Shown piece by piece: positions 11,601-22,102 of a DNA stretch of 64,000 bases. The notes under the pieces were generated by a model. It saw only the letters and a program-made list of their open reading frames with translations. It was not told where the DNA came from and ran no database searches. Numbering within the stretch: the stretch's first letter is position 1; every line of letters begins with the position of its first letter. This stretch comes from Diploscapter coronatus (Eukaryota; Nematoda; Chromadorea; Rhabditida; Rhabditidae): contig OZ038422.1 of the NCBI GenBank assembly GCA_964036155.1, positions 71,323,201-71,387,200 on the forward strand. The letters run 5' to 3'. Made by a program: the position numbers and the translations under genes.

Positions 11601-12963
11601 CCTAGTCATGGATTAGACCAAATTACTCGTACGGCTTATCCTTAACCCCAAATATTCCGCAAAAACTGAAGTAGTCTCTTCTATAATTTTTGTTGCTCAT
11701 AACTGAATTTTCATAGGTCTTGTAAAGATTTCGGACATCATCAAGCTAAATGATCAAAAACAGTATTGGATAAACAAGTCATAATTTGCAGCTCTCGTAC
11801 AAGCTGTCAATGGCTGTCCATCTCTCTTCCAACCTATTCATTTCGTCGGGAAGTTCTTCATCTGCCTGGCTCAAAACGTCCCAGAGCTTCGTCGATCCGT
11901 AGTTTCCTTCGGTGGATTCATTTCCTGTCAAATGTCTTCTCAATGTCCTCTCGGATACACTCCTCGTCTCATCACTGACTGGCAAAGTTGTCCTGTTTCT
12001 CACTGCATCCGAGAAAGAGATGTCAATCCGACTGGCCGTCCGAATTTCAAACTTCCTCCTTTCATGAATTACCCTAGTGCAGATCCAAGTAATCAACCTC
12101 CAACAAGAAGCAAACGATCTGCGTTTTCCTCACGCCGTCAAGGACATGGAATGAATTATGGTAAAAGTATCGGCAAAAGTCGAACTTCAGGCCTGTCATT
12201 TTCTTTGAACAACAACAACAAATGGGATCGTGCACGGAGTCCATCATTCCGTTCAAGTTTCAATTCCAATTTCTTTTATTCAAATCAGGGAACCAGTGGA
12301 ATGGGCAGATCCCCATACAGAGGTGTATGGAGTCAATCACAAAGCCATTCATTCAGGTCGAACTCGAATTTCAGCCCATTAAGAAGACACTTCTACAGCA
12401 GTAGATTTCGTCGACCACAAACCAGCTCATCCAAGAGTAGTTCAAATCTTCTGCGGTCAAATCAAAGAGTGATTGGAGTGAACAGACAATCCGTGCCACA
12501 TCAAACTTACTCAATTCACGATCCATCTTCAAGAAACCTACTAATTTCGGATCGTTTTGGCGGAGTTGGACGACGAAATAAACTCTCCAGCCTATTTCAA
12601 TCACGGACACCGTCAAGAATGCCTGATTCATCTAAAAATAAGAATTCAGCCTTATCCTTCCTCTTCAAATCAGCCAAATCTGCTACACCGATTATAAAAC
12701 GTCTGGGCAAACATCTCTACAAGAAGTTAAAGAACAGAAAAGTCAACAAATTGGAGCACATTGAAAACGAATTGGAAGATAGCCAGCAGCAGCAACTCTA
12801 CGACAACAATGACTATGAATATCCCCAAGATGAAAGGAACGAGTATCTACATGAAACTCAAACAGAACAACCCGAAGCGCACCGTCTCAATTACACGATT
12901 TCGCACGATGATTCGGAGGATTTACATACTACTGAAGAAAGTAATGCTGAACTTGTTTTATAG
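8633..12963 (+). CDS. MPEG1/perforin-2-like MACPF protein with a basic C-terminal tail
   Basis: Six exons in phase (8633-9259, 9597-9923, 10489-10695, 10827-10955, 11212-11428, 11792-12963) encode about 892 residues. A TTTAG lies one base before the ATG, a likely trans-splice site. Residues 1-23 form a signal peptide. The MACPF signature YGTH is at 224-227, in a context typical of MPEG1. A GC-x-NY-x-DGSC cysteine motif (from about 375) links to the MPEG1 P2-type domain, with paired GG(F)F segments and CP-G-(F/Y) motifs (CPTGFSS, CPLGYTP) to about residue 575. The family forms pores against engulfed microbes. Vertebrate members have a C-terminal membrane helix. Here an RSKR furin-type site (608-611) is followed by 281 Ser/Arg/Asn-rich residues with no transmembrane segment, so the protein is probably secreted or vacuolar. 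A hAT-like MITE sits in intron 2. Confidence 0.85.
9985..10200. mobile_element. hAT-like MITE with 8-bp target duplication
   Basis: A 216-bp fold-back element. Its ends CAGAGCTGCACGAAGTCGA and TCGACTTCGCGCAGCTCTG are inverted copies with one mismatch. The 8-bp ATGCTTAT flanks both sides (9977-9984 and 10201-10208). An 8-bp duplication and CAGAG-type ends are characteristic of hAT elements. Most of the interior is also palindromic. There is no coding capacity. It is inserted in intron 2 of the MACPF gene. Confidence 0.88.
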
Positions 12964-13502
12964 ATATATTTTGATATAATCAAAATTCATCACATTTGTT
13001 TGGCGTTAATGAAGTGCTATTTTATACAAAATTATGGATAAAGATCGCTCTTACATGTTTTAACTTTCCTCAACTTTCGGAATAGTGCCAACTCATACAG
13101 TGCAAATTTTCATCGCAGAATAAATCACTCGTAATATATCCTTCTGAATGATAATAAAAAGCTATTACTTATGTCTGTTTTTCTAAATGCACATTTTGTT
13201 AAAATGGAGATGGCAGTAAATGTTGCGATAAGATCTATGATAATGGCAATATTCGAGGAATAAATACGTTTAATCTCTGGATTTTTACTAAAATACTAGT
13301 AAACATGAGTTGAAGCTTAAAGTGTTAGCCTATAAAATTGCAATAATTAGTGTGTTGAATATTCCCACTACCAAGCCAGTGCAAATCTCATGCGGTGCAA
13401 CATTGTTTTCACTATTAAAATGCAGTACTTTATACATTGAATGTCATTGAATAAATAAGTAATTGATTGCAGAGCGAGTAAAATTGAATTGAATATTTAG
13501 AT
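12964..13502. other. Gap between convergent genes
   Basis: AT-rich, with no gene seen. It carries the 3' ends of the MACPF gene (AATAAA near 13120) and of the minus-strand fragment that ends at 13503. Confidence 0.6.
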
Positions 13503-13899
13503 TTAGGTAGCCTTGCGTTTCCTAGGGTTTCTCTTGACGAGGAAATTTCTGTCGACAGATTTATCTCTGAGGACCAGTTTGGGCACAATCAGGTATCTTT
13601 CCTGCTCAGTTTGACGCAAATTGACTGTGATCGTTAGCATCTTCAGGCCATTTGTCCTCATTAAATACCACATGTAACTACAAATTAGAAATTTAAAATA
13701 ACTAGGAAAAACAAAACAAATCTTTCTGAATCTTGCACATATCGCTCGCCTTGGAAATCCGAACTTTCGATTTTTCACAACTTTCGACAAAGAATTTAAA
13801 AAATGAACCGACCTGTTAGCGAACATTTCGTTGAAACTAACGATCGGAGTGAAGTGAACGCCCAGCCTCTGAGCTATTCGCTGCATATTTTGACAAAAC
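13503..13899 (-). CDS. Unrecognised 3' exon pair (partial gene)
   Basis: Two exons, 13813-13899 and 13503-13677, join in phase and end in TAA, giving about 87 residues. The sequence runs from FCQNMQRIAQRLGVHFTPIV to a basic end, NPRKRKAT. The internal part (YMWYLMRTNGLKMLTITVN, then YLIVPKLVLRD) is a well-formed mixed alpha/beta pattern and looks like real protein. I could not place its family or find upstream exons before the elongase ends at 14573. It could be the remnant of a larger gene, or its 5' exons may be short and missed. It is on the same strand as the elongase, about 670 bp downstream. Confidence 0.45.
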
Positions 13900-14572
13900 C
13901 TGCAAATTCGAAAAATCTCCTCGAGATATAGCAGATTAAGGGCAATACTTCATTTTTATTTTCCAGAGTACCGTGCTATCACTTTGCCATGTTACCATAT
14001 GGGTCTAGTTCAGATCCGGGACACTTTTGCAATTGCCCGGGCCCCCTTTGACAGTTGTTCTGTTTATTCGTGGAATGGCTCTTAAATATTTTAGAATTTA
14101 TCAACAATAACAATTGTTTTTTGAGATGCAAAAATATGCTTTATTTAGTAATTTGCCAGAAGACGCATTTTATGTATGGAGAGAAAGATATGTCTACGTT
14201 TCACAGTGATGCAGCCTAGAATGCAAGACTTTCAATCTATATTCGATTTTATATTGATTTGTATTCGAACATTTATTTTCATGCCTTGTTTTTGTTCCAT
14301 TATGTCTTTATCTAACACTTGATTAAGCATTTCCTTCCGAAATTTTCTCATTCATATTCGGACTCAAAATTAGTTAATGAACTATGTTTATCTTTCAAGT
14401 CAAATATTAGTTTGTTTTTTAACATTCATGCCATTTTACTACTTGTCTTTAAATTCTGCTAAATTAAAACGACATTGCAAGTATCGATATTAAAGAAAGG
14501 ATTTTATTTATCATTAAGAAAAAATGAAATTTTTAGATTCAACAAATTCCTATAAATATCGGTTAACCAGAT

Positions 14573-16463
14573 TTAATTAACCTTCTTCTCGCCATTCGAT
14601 AGATTTTTATACTTTTCTTTGCCTCCTTTCAGAATATATGACTTGTGGAAGAAATTTATGAACTGAAATTTGGAACATGTGTATATTTTTGACTATGAAC
14701 AGAATTACCAGGAGTAAGAATGTAAATTCCATGAAGAAGGCAAAGTGTAAGACGTCCGGTGTTAAGTCGCAATTTTTCTAAACGAGAAAAACTATTAGTT
14801 GCAGTAAATTAGAAAATTTATCTATCTATGACGACCATGGTTTATGCAGAATTATTGATTCCTGCCTTTATATATCGGTTGTTCCGAAAGTTTTGTTACG
14901 TTTTAAATATTTTTGAAACTTCTTTCGAATTTTCTTCAAGAATAATTCAAATGGTATAGGTGCCCGCTACGGTCACTCACTTATCAGACCCTATTGACAA
15001 CCCCATTTCTGGCTGTTTATTTCCAAAGAGATAGTTCTAAACATAATCGATTACCTTCTGAACATAGAATAGCACGTATCCGTGGAATACTGTCAGTACT
15101 CCAAGGACGAATTGCATAATTTGAAACGTCGTCACGAATTTAGCACACCAGCCAGGCAGGTTGAATTTCATAGAACGAAGCAGATAATAGCTGAACATAG
15201 TTTTCATGAAAAATAGATATATTCCGGCGATTTGGATATTTCGCGAAATACCTCGATTCAGTTTTCATACATCACTATAGAAAGAACTAAAGGGTTATAT
15301 CTTTTCCCCACACAGCATTGCCCATATTGAAAAAAATGTTCGCGTCACAATAAATCCGAATGGCTAACTTATCACTTTTTTAATTGACCTGTACATGACG
15401 CTATGAACAGTGTAGTTCCAATAGATTCCTGTATGGTTGAATGATGGCGAGCTCGGATGAGAATACCAGGCATAAATGAATGTAACGATGTGGTGGTACC
15501 TAAGATTTATCACATTACAATTCCCCGAATATGCAACTACTATTTAAGAAACTTGACGAAATCACAGAATGGTAAAACTTTTTTCGGTACATTATTCGCT
15601 TACTCGAGTTAATTTCCTTATCTCCAACTACTATAGGGTTCCGTTATTCATCACTATATCACGTTTCGTCAAATAGTAACTGCCCTCTAAATATTTACAC
15701 TTACCAATGCATGAAAACTAGTGGTCTTTTCCGTAGGACGATAAATAGCGTATCGACCATTTCGAGAAGTTTCGAGGCAGCGAACATCCAAACCCAATAG
15801 CCATTTTCGCCAATGTCAAAGTCATTTGCGTAACAATGCAGGCCTGAAAATATTCGAAACGCTATTTATTTGCAAATTCTAAAGATTCAAATTTTCATGC
15901 TCAGTCAAACATGTATGAATTCATCTAGAATTACAAACTCAATTTGTAATGAGTTCCAGTTGGTTTTATTTTAAAAAAAAACTTTATTTCTATTGTATCA
16001 TTTTTCAGGTTTAAAATAAAAATTTATTAAACTCTTTTACACCCCCTTGGATAAGTTATGATGCAAATAAATTTACCATCTAATCCTTGTTTTATTATCA
16101 CGTCGTAATATTTGGGAGCCATTTTGACAGATCCCATAATGGAAAATGTAGCCAACAAGAAATTCCAGATGATTAGAGGCTTTTGCAAAGAAAATGGCTC
16201 ACGCTTTCTCATAAACAATTTTATACTGAAGATAACAATAAAATATGCTAAAGATGCCTAAATTCAGTGATATTTGTTTCTTATTTCATTTCTGAGCAAG
16301 TTACTTGTATGCTAAAAATAAAATATTCGGCGATGAATTTGTTTCCCTCTTCATTGGAAAAATTTTTGCCACCTTTCAATATCAATGACAAAAATCGATG
16401 GACATCGAATTTGACTTGCTTGAGTTGCTCATAGAAGATTGAAGAGCTGCTCGTTTGATTCAT
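14573..16463 (-). CDS. ELO-family very-long-chain fatty acid elongase
   Basis: Exons run on the minus strand: 16305-16463, 16077-16225, 15705-15843, 15389-15499, 15055-15190, 14709-14777 and 14573-14662 (TAA), about 284 residues. Diagnostic pieces are FMRKREPFSL with WNFLLATFSIMG, then SKLLEMVDTLFIVLRK, the histidine box HWYHHIVTF, an SYYLLRSMKF segment and TTFQIMQFVLGVL. These fit an ER multi-pass condensing enzyme that joins malonyl-CoA to acyl-CoA. The tail ends GGKEKYKNLSNGEKKVN, lysine-rich but without a strict KKXX. All joins from exon 2 onward are in phase. The exon 1 to 2 join is out of phase by the splice sites I can see, so the N-terminus may use another first exon. Confidence 0.87.
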
Positions 16464-17309
16464 CTAAGCATATAGTTTAGCATAAATAAGAAATGAAAAT
16501 ATTATTAGTCGATCTAAATTGTCAAAAACTAGGATGATTTGTATGCTATCGAATGAAAATAACATCATTTATTCAGGATTAATGACCAGACGAATTCATT
16601 TTCTTTTCAGTGACATTATTGAATCAATTGTCTAGGAATTTTGATATTATCATCGGATTATATTTTCAGGAATTTCTGAACAACATATTGATCAATATTG
16701 CAATTTGATATCAGTTAACTTTTCACAAAACTGCTTATTCAAAGTGTAGTTGTTTTGCTTTCAATTTTGACAATGAATGCGTGCAAATTTTATATTAGCC
16801 ATTCTATGGGAATCTGTAGAATGGCTTGACACAACCCCAAGTTATTTTCCTGGAAATGATCCCTAACAATTTAATTGAGGATGGAGAATTCGAAAATCGA
16901 GATTCTGGAGCTCGAATGCACGTTGTTTACGCTACAATAAATAACGTACTGAGTTTAGAAAACAAAAATAATAATTAAAAACCGTTAGGAAGCATCTAAA
17001 TGGGTCAAATTTGGGATCAAACACTTCATTTCGATGAGATAAACAGCTTTCATTAGAAAATTTTCCAATCCGATGTTTACATAAAAAGTTATAGTTCGAA
17101 AATGTCCAAACTAATAAAAACGATATTTTCGAGTTGTCTACTGTATATACCCCCATTTTATCCTTTATTTTTATTTTCCATGATTTGAAGAATCGGTTGG
17201 GCCGCAATGCTCACTGTCGTGATGGTCAGCACGTGCTACATTATAATCATTGGCTGGATTGACATGTGTGTAGTGAGTAATTACTTCTCATGCATTTATC
17301 ATTAATTGT

Positions 17310-17700
17310 GCCCTCCTGTGGAAGACTGTTCCAAAATTTGGTTAGACCACTTCTTTCGAAGAGTCAGAACGTTGTTCATACCTCAAACTTGGGTAATTAA
17401 ACCGAAGCTATCGGTGAAAATCTGCGGATATAGACATTTCGTCGCATATGTCAAGTGAGAGTGCCTTTGTTCCTTCCACTGTCTGGCTTCTCTCACCTAT
17501 CTTCTATCTATCATAAAGTAGTCAATAGTCCTTCGTTTCGGAAGGGAATAAGAAATGAAGGCAAATTAAGTCCTTTTATGGAATACGACACAAACTGTCG
17601 ATATTATCCATTTTTTATCTCCATCTTCGGCTTAATTACCCGGATTTGAGCTATTCAAACATTCAGATCCTTAAAGTGATCCAAGTGAATATCAAGACTT
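17310..17700. repeat. Fold-back repeat, copy C
   Basis: The left arm (17310-17500) is almost identical to the reverse complement of 2760-2980, starting GCCCTCCTGTGGAAG. The right arm (to about 17700) is a more diverged inverted copy containing CTTCGGCTTAATTACCCGGA. Arms in this copy and copy B converge on a short centre. Confidence 0.65.
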
Positions 17701-18315
17701 CCAAAAGTGGAAGACATTGATTTAAATTTTTGTGTAAACTTTTATTTGTCTTGAATTTCATTAACCTGCAGACCTAAGCAGACCTTCAGCCAGAATGAGA
17801 AAAATTCGGGGATGGAGTACGCAAGACAAGATCTTTCAATAGACAAATGATACATACGATGGCAAGCAAGAAGATTTTAGCGAAAAATTTGGCCTAATGG
17901 GGATATGCACAAAGAATTTGGCTTAAGCCTTCGCTAGATCTGTCCACCTGTCTATAGTTATTTGTTTCACGTAATGGTTACAATGTCGAGTCAGAAAATT
18001 GGGTCATTTCACAGACAACGAGACAGTTTCGAAGATAGCACGAGTGAGTAAAATGAATGAGAGGAAGCTGAGTGAACAAAGTGACACAACAACAAAGGGA
18101 ATTTCTCGAGTAATTGAAACCATTCTGATGAAACAAGTGGGCCGTGGTTGGCGATTAGCCAGGCAAATTTCTTTGTTTGAATGCTGAGATCGGAATCGTC
18201 GAGAATTTCATTTTGAACCGGCTTTTTCGCCTGCTTCATAGCTCATTAATAATTCTAACAGTAGTAATTTCGCAAAATTACATACAGCACTTAAAATTTG
18301 TGTAAATTTTTGTTA

Positions 18316-18343
18316 TGACACTGACACTCCAATGTCAGTGTCA
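18316..18343. repeat. Perfect 11-bp hairpin
   Basis: TGACACTGACA and TGTCAGTGTCA are exact inverted copies separated by six bases. The hairpin stands alone in a gene-poor region with no T-run or gene nearby. The role is unknown. Confidence 0.5.
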
Positions 18344-21300
18344 AACGCTTTAGGCCCTGATTACATACTGAAAGCGTGCAGGATAAAGATTTCTTCAGAG
18401 AATCTGAAAATTTGCCTAGTTATGCAAAACTATCTAATGTTTTAATAGTTGCAAGTAAATCAACATACACAATCGATTTCACGAGATATTTGAAAACTAG
18501 CAGCCTTGCCCTTAAAATTTCTAAAATCCTAAAACACGTCATGAAAATTTGCAGACTTGTTCTTAAATGTCTTTTTCGAATTTTTAATGGTCTAGTCATA
18601 ATTTTAGACCGACTTTCTCATATCATTTTAGTCGATCAAACTAACACATTGTTAGACGAACAAGAATAGGTCCAAGTTATTTTCACAAACTGTTCAGACT
18701 CATTGAATAAGAAACCTATTAGAAGGTGTTTGAGTAAAATTTAGTTAACATTTACCAAACTTATTCTTTCTTCTACCAAAATGCTTCCACTAATAACATG
18801 CGAAAAGTATTTTTAGATTGAAAGTGTCCTACTTTCATAAATTGACCACAATTTCGTATGCATCTTGATTCGGTCAAACAATGATCGAAAGAAGTGCTGT
18901 AACCTAATGGTTAAACTGTGCGAGGTCACAGTTTCGGTCATAATGAACAGGAAAAAGTCGCTATTGTTAGATTCAAATGAAAGATATGCAATCATAGCGG
19001 TCACTCAATAAAAATATCAATTACAAGCAAAGCATAATTGAAGTGATTATCCAAGACAGTACAGTTCGACCAAACTATGCACAAAATAGTAAAAAATGAG
19101 TAGAATTTCATTTTTGTGTCATTTTGTCCAATTCACTGAGATAAATTATTCGTGAACCCTTAAACGTGAGTTGTCTGAACGAAGTTTAATTTAGGCTAAA
19201 TTCTAAGTCGAAACCTTATTCAGAGATAATCAAAAAGTGATCTGTGCCCGAAAAAATACGAGCGAAATGTTGAGGCAAGAACTAGGAATTTTACCCGCCA
19301 CCGGTATGCCCAGGTCTACTCATAAAAGGAAAAGGAGTCAAACCATATATTTTCACAAATCTTTCCGCCTATGTAAATAAGAATCCGTTGGTCGTTTTTC
19401 AAAATATTTTTTTCTGAAAAATTTTATCCAAGGAAACAAGTTATAAAAAGTCACGAATAACCTTATATTATTTCTCCTCGATTTTTAAAATACTAACAAT
19501 GTTCTAGATCTATCAAAAATGTGTGTCGATTTTTTGTTCAAGGCTTTGCATGGAGATTCATTACATCGTCACGTAACAAATCATGTAGTAACAAGCATCA
19601 ATGCATAGCTATTTTCACACAGATGTATTCACCTCTTTACTAAACATAGTAATATCGCTGATCTCGGGGAAATGTTCGAAAAGAAAATTTTAATTTATCG
19701 ATAAATCACTGTGTGAGACTAGCTAAGCTTTTTGAAAGAAAAAAGTTGGAGAAAATTTTTATCCTGACGTTGGGTATTCGGAAATCCCGCAACCTGGCAA
19801 TATTTTGCGTTAGAACATGGAAATAAATCCAAATCGTCATAAAGTTGTTTTACGTCAGCCAATAGCAGAAAGGTAATGATCTTCGATTGCCAGACTGATA
19901 TTGTCAAATTAAGTTTAATTTTCTGACACGAAAATAGCCCAATTTTCAATGACAATGAATAGGCAGTTATTTACACTCGAACAATTGCATGCAAAATTTC
20001 TTGTGACACTCTCGTAAACATCGTGCAACACGACCTATTTTATTCATGGCAGGTTTTCAGCGATAACCTGATATGAATGTCACAAAATAGCCGACCATAA
20101 AACAAGAGGCTCGAATTTTTCTATCATAAATTAGACACATTTTAGTTTTTCAAAGGAAATTAATTTTGCTAAACACGCCGTATTTTAGCAAATTGTTTGA
20201 AGTAGACATTTCAGAAGTCACAAAACCTAGAGAAAAACAAACAATGGTTTGCAGAAAAAGTGTTTTTTTGCAGGTCGCATATGGAAATGGCTGGCTATTG
20301 TTAGTTCAATGAGAAAAAGGCGGTTCAATTTTGCCGTTTTGCTATCACGATTCTTGATCTATTCTATTTCAGAGAATCCCACGGCGAAAAAAAACTAGAG
20401 AATGTAAATTGAAATTAGGAACATAGAAAAAGAAAGGACGATGTTTTACAAGAAAGTAGCCTTGACGCCTAAATGCTGACGATGCAAAATGGCGAAATTA
20501 GATTTTTCTGCAGATTACGAATTTGAATGGGCAACGGCGACACAACAATGGGAATACCATTTGCCCTGAAGTAAAGACGGAAAATAGAAGGGCAATAGCA
20601 TCGCATCAATTGTCCGGTACGTTTGATATGACCGGAAAAATTAGTGAAATGAATTTTTGAAGGAGAAAAACGTGCTTGATCATTGTATTTGGTTCAAACG
20701 AATAATTTCTTTGATAAGTATTTTTTCAAGTCGAAACATAATTAATGAAAGTATGAAAACATAGAAGTTCATTTGAAACTTCAGCTGCGTCTATGAAATT
20801 TCAATCTAACTTCAATTTTTAAACCAATTCTGATTCAGGCAGGATTTTCATTAACAACAGATGAATGCTTTTGTGATGATGTTCGAACTTTATCTCACTT
20901 TGTTCTGAGAAGAAAGATGTCAGAAAGACATCATTTCATTGAAAATTCATTTCGGGAAAATTTGACGATTTTGTGCGAGTGAAGTTCAATTGCAACGGAT
21001 TTCAGCTTTATTTTTCCTGCAAATTTATTAACATTCGATAACGATGGGACGAGAAGTGGCCGTTTATCATGCAAGTCGAACATAACAACGTTCGATCATA
21101 GGATTGATTACAGAGAACTGACATTCGAATTCAGCGAGAAAACTGATCGAAATGTTTCAGAAAAGTCAAAAATTCCTTTTTCCTGTAAAAATAAAGCTGG
21201 TACTAGAAATCTTCACCAATGAAGTTTAGCCATTTGGGAGCAGGAATGAATCGAGTGAATATTTTAGAAATTCAGAAACGAAATTAGATTTAAAAATTTT

Positions 21301-22018
21301 CAAAATCTAAATGAAATTAATTCCAAAACGTCGAAAACCAAATCGAAATTGCAACTCATTCCTACTTTTGAACAATAATTTAAAAAAGGGATGATATTCA
21401 AATTTGAGCCCAGCATATCTGTCTCAGCAATTACTAATCATTTCTCGAAAAATCCACTCGATAATATGATATAACGTGAAGATCAATAGATGGCTTTACG
21501 ATTGTCAATAAATTACCAGTAAGTTTAGCCAAAATAGAAATAAATTTATGAAGATTAGTAATTGGAAACAATCGACATGCGAATTGTCATTTCGAAAGTA
21601 AGCTAAAATCGTCGTGTGTCGCGCAATTTAGATCGTGTTAATTGACGTAAATAGTGATTTCCTTCGGGCAGATTAGCCACTCTATTGTTGGGGTATGTGT
21701 GTGTGTTGCTTTTACTGCCCTGGGCAATTCCCGTTTTGTCTGTTTCCTCTGTTTCTTTCCTCGGACCGTCTTCGTCTGCCTCGAGCGTGAACTTGACTTC
21801 GACGACTTGTTACAACTGGAAATTCGAAACGAGAGGAAGCGAGAAAGAAACGGAAATAACAGTAGAGGAAAAGATACGCATAGTTGGAGAAATAACCCAT
21901 AAAAACCATGACTATGCGTAAAATTAGAGAGCGAAAAGGGGAGTGATGCAATTTCGAAGGGGAGTTGCCCGAGGCGACATGCAAAAACGCGGAGAAATGT
22001 CGAACCGATTGTCGAGTG

Positions 22019-22026
22019 TATAAAAG
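22019..22026 (+). promoter_or_regulatory. TATA box of the secreted repeat protein gene
   Basis: TATAAAAG lies 77 bases before the start codon at 22103, with no splice acceptor between them, as expected for a strongly expressed nematode gene with a short 5' leader. Confidence 0.65.
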
Positions 22027-22102
22027 CGGCCATTTGCTGGGGTCAAACCATCACTTTCGACTGGCAATTCGTCAAGCAGCAGACGATCCGATTCGACCTC
22101 GA

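Larger units (their letters stand above)
16464..22018. other. Gene-poor interval of about 5.5 kb
   Basis: No convincing gene is visible on either strand. The interval holds fold-back repeat copy C (17310-17700), a perfect small hairpin at 18316-18343, and long AT-rich tracts. The last kilobase may be regulatory DNA for the secreted repeat protein that starts at 22103. Open frames here are short, uniform in composition and lack joinable splice sites. Confidence 0.55.

Noticed and set aside
13985..14060. GC-rich CCGGG/CCCGGGCC patch downstream of the elongase
   Set aside because: Resembles no other repeat in the window and has no clear inverted ends.
18896..18945. Segment with a TGGTTAAAC run that vaguely resembles a tRNA
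   Set aside because: No acceptor stem or proper T-loop could be folded.
21638..22033. 131-codon minus-strand open frame in the promoter region of the repeat protein
   Set aside because: No conserved motif, overlaps the TATA box of a supported gene, composition not protein-like.
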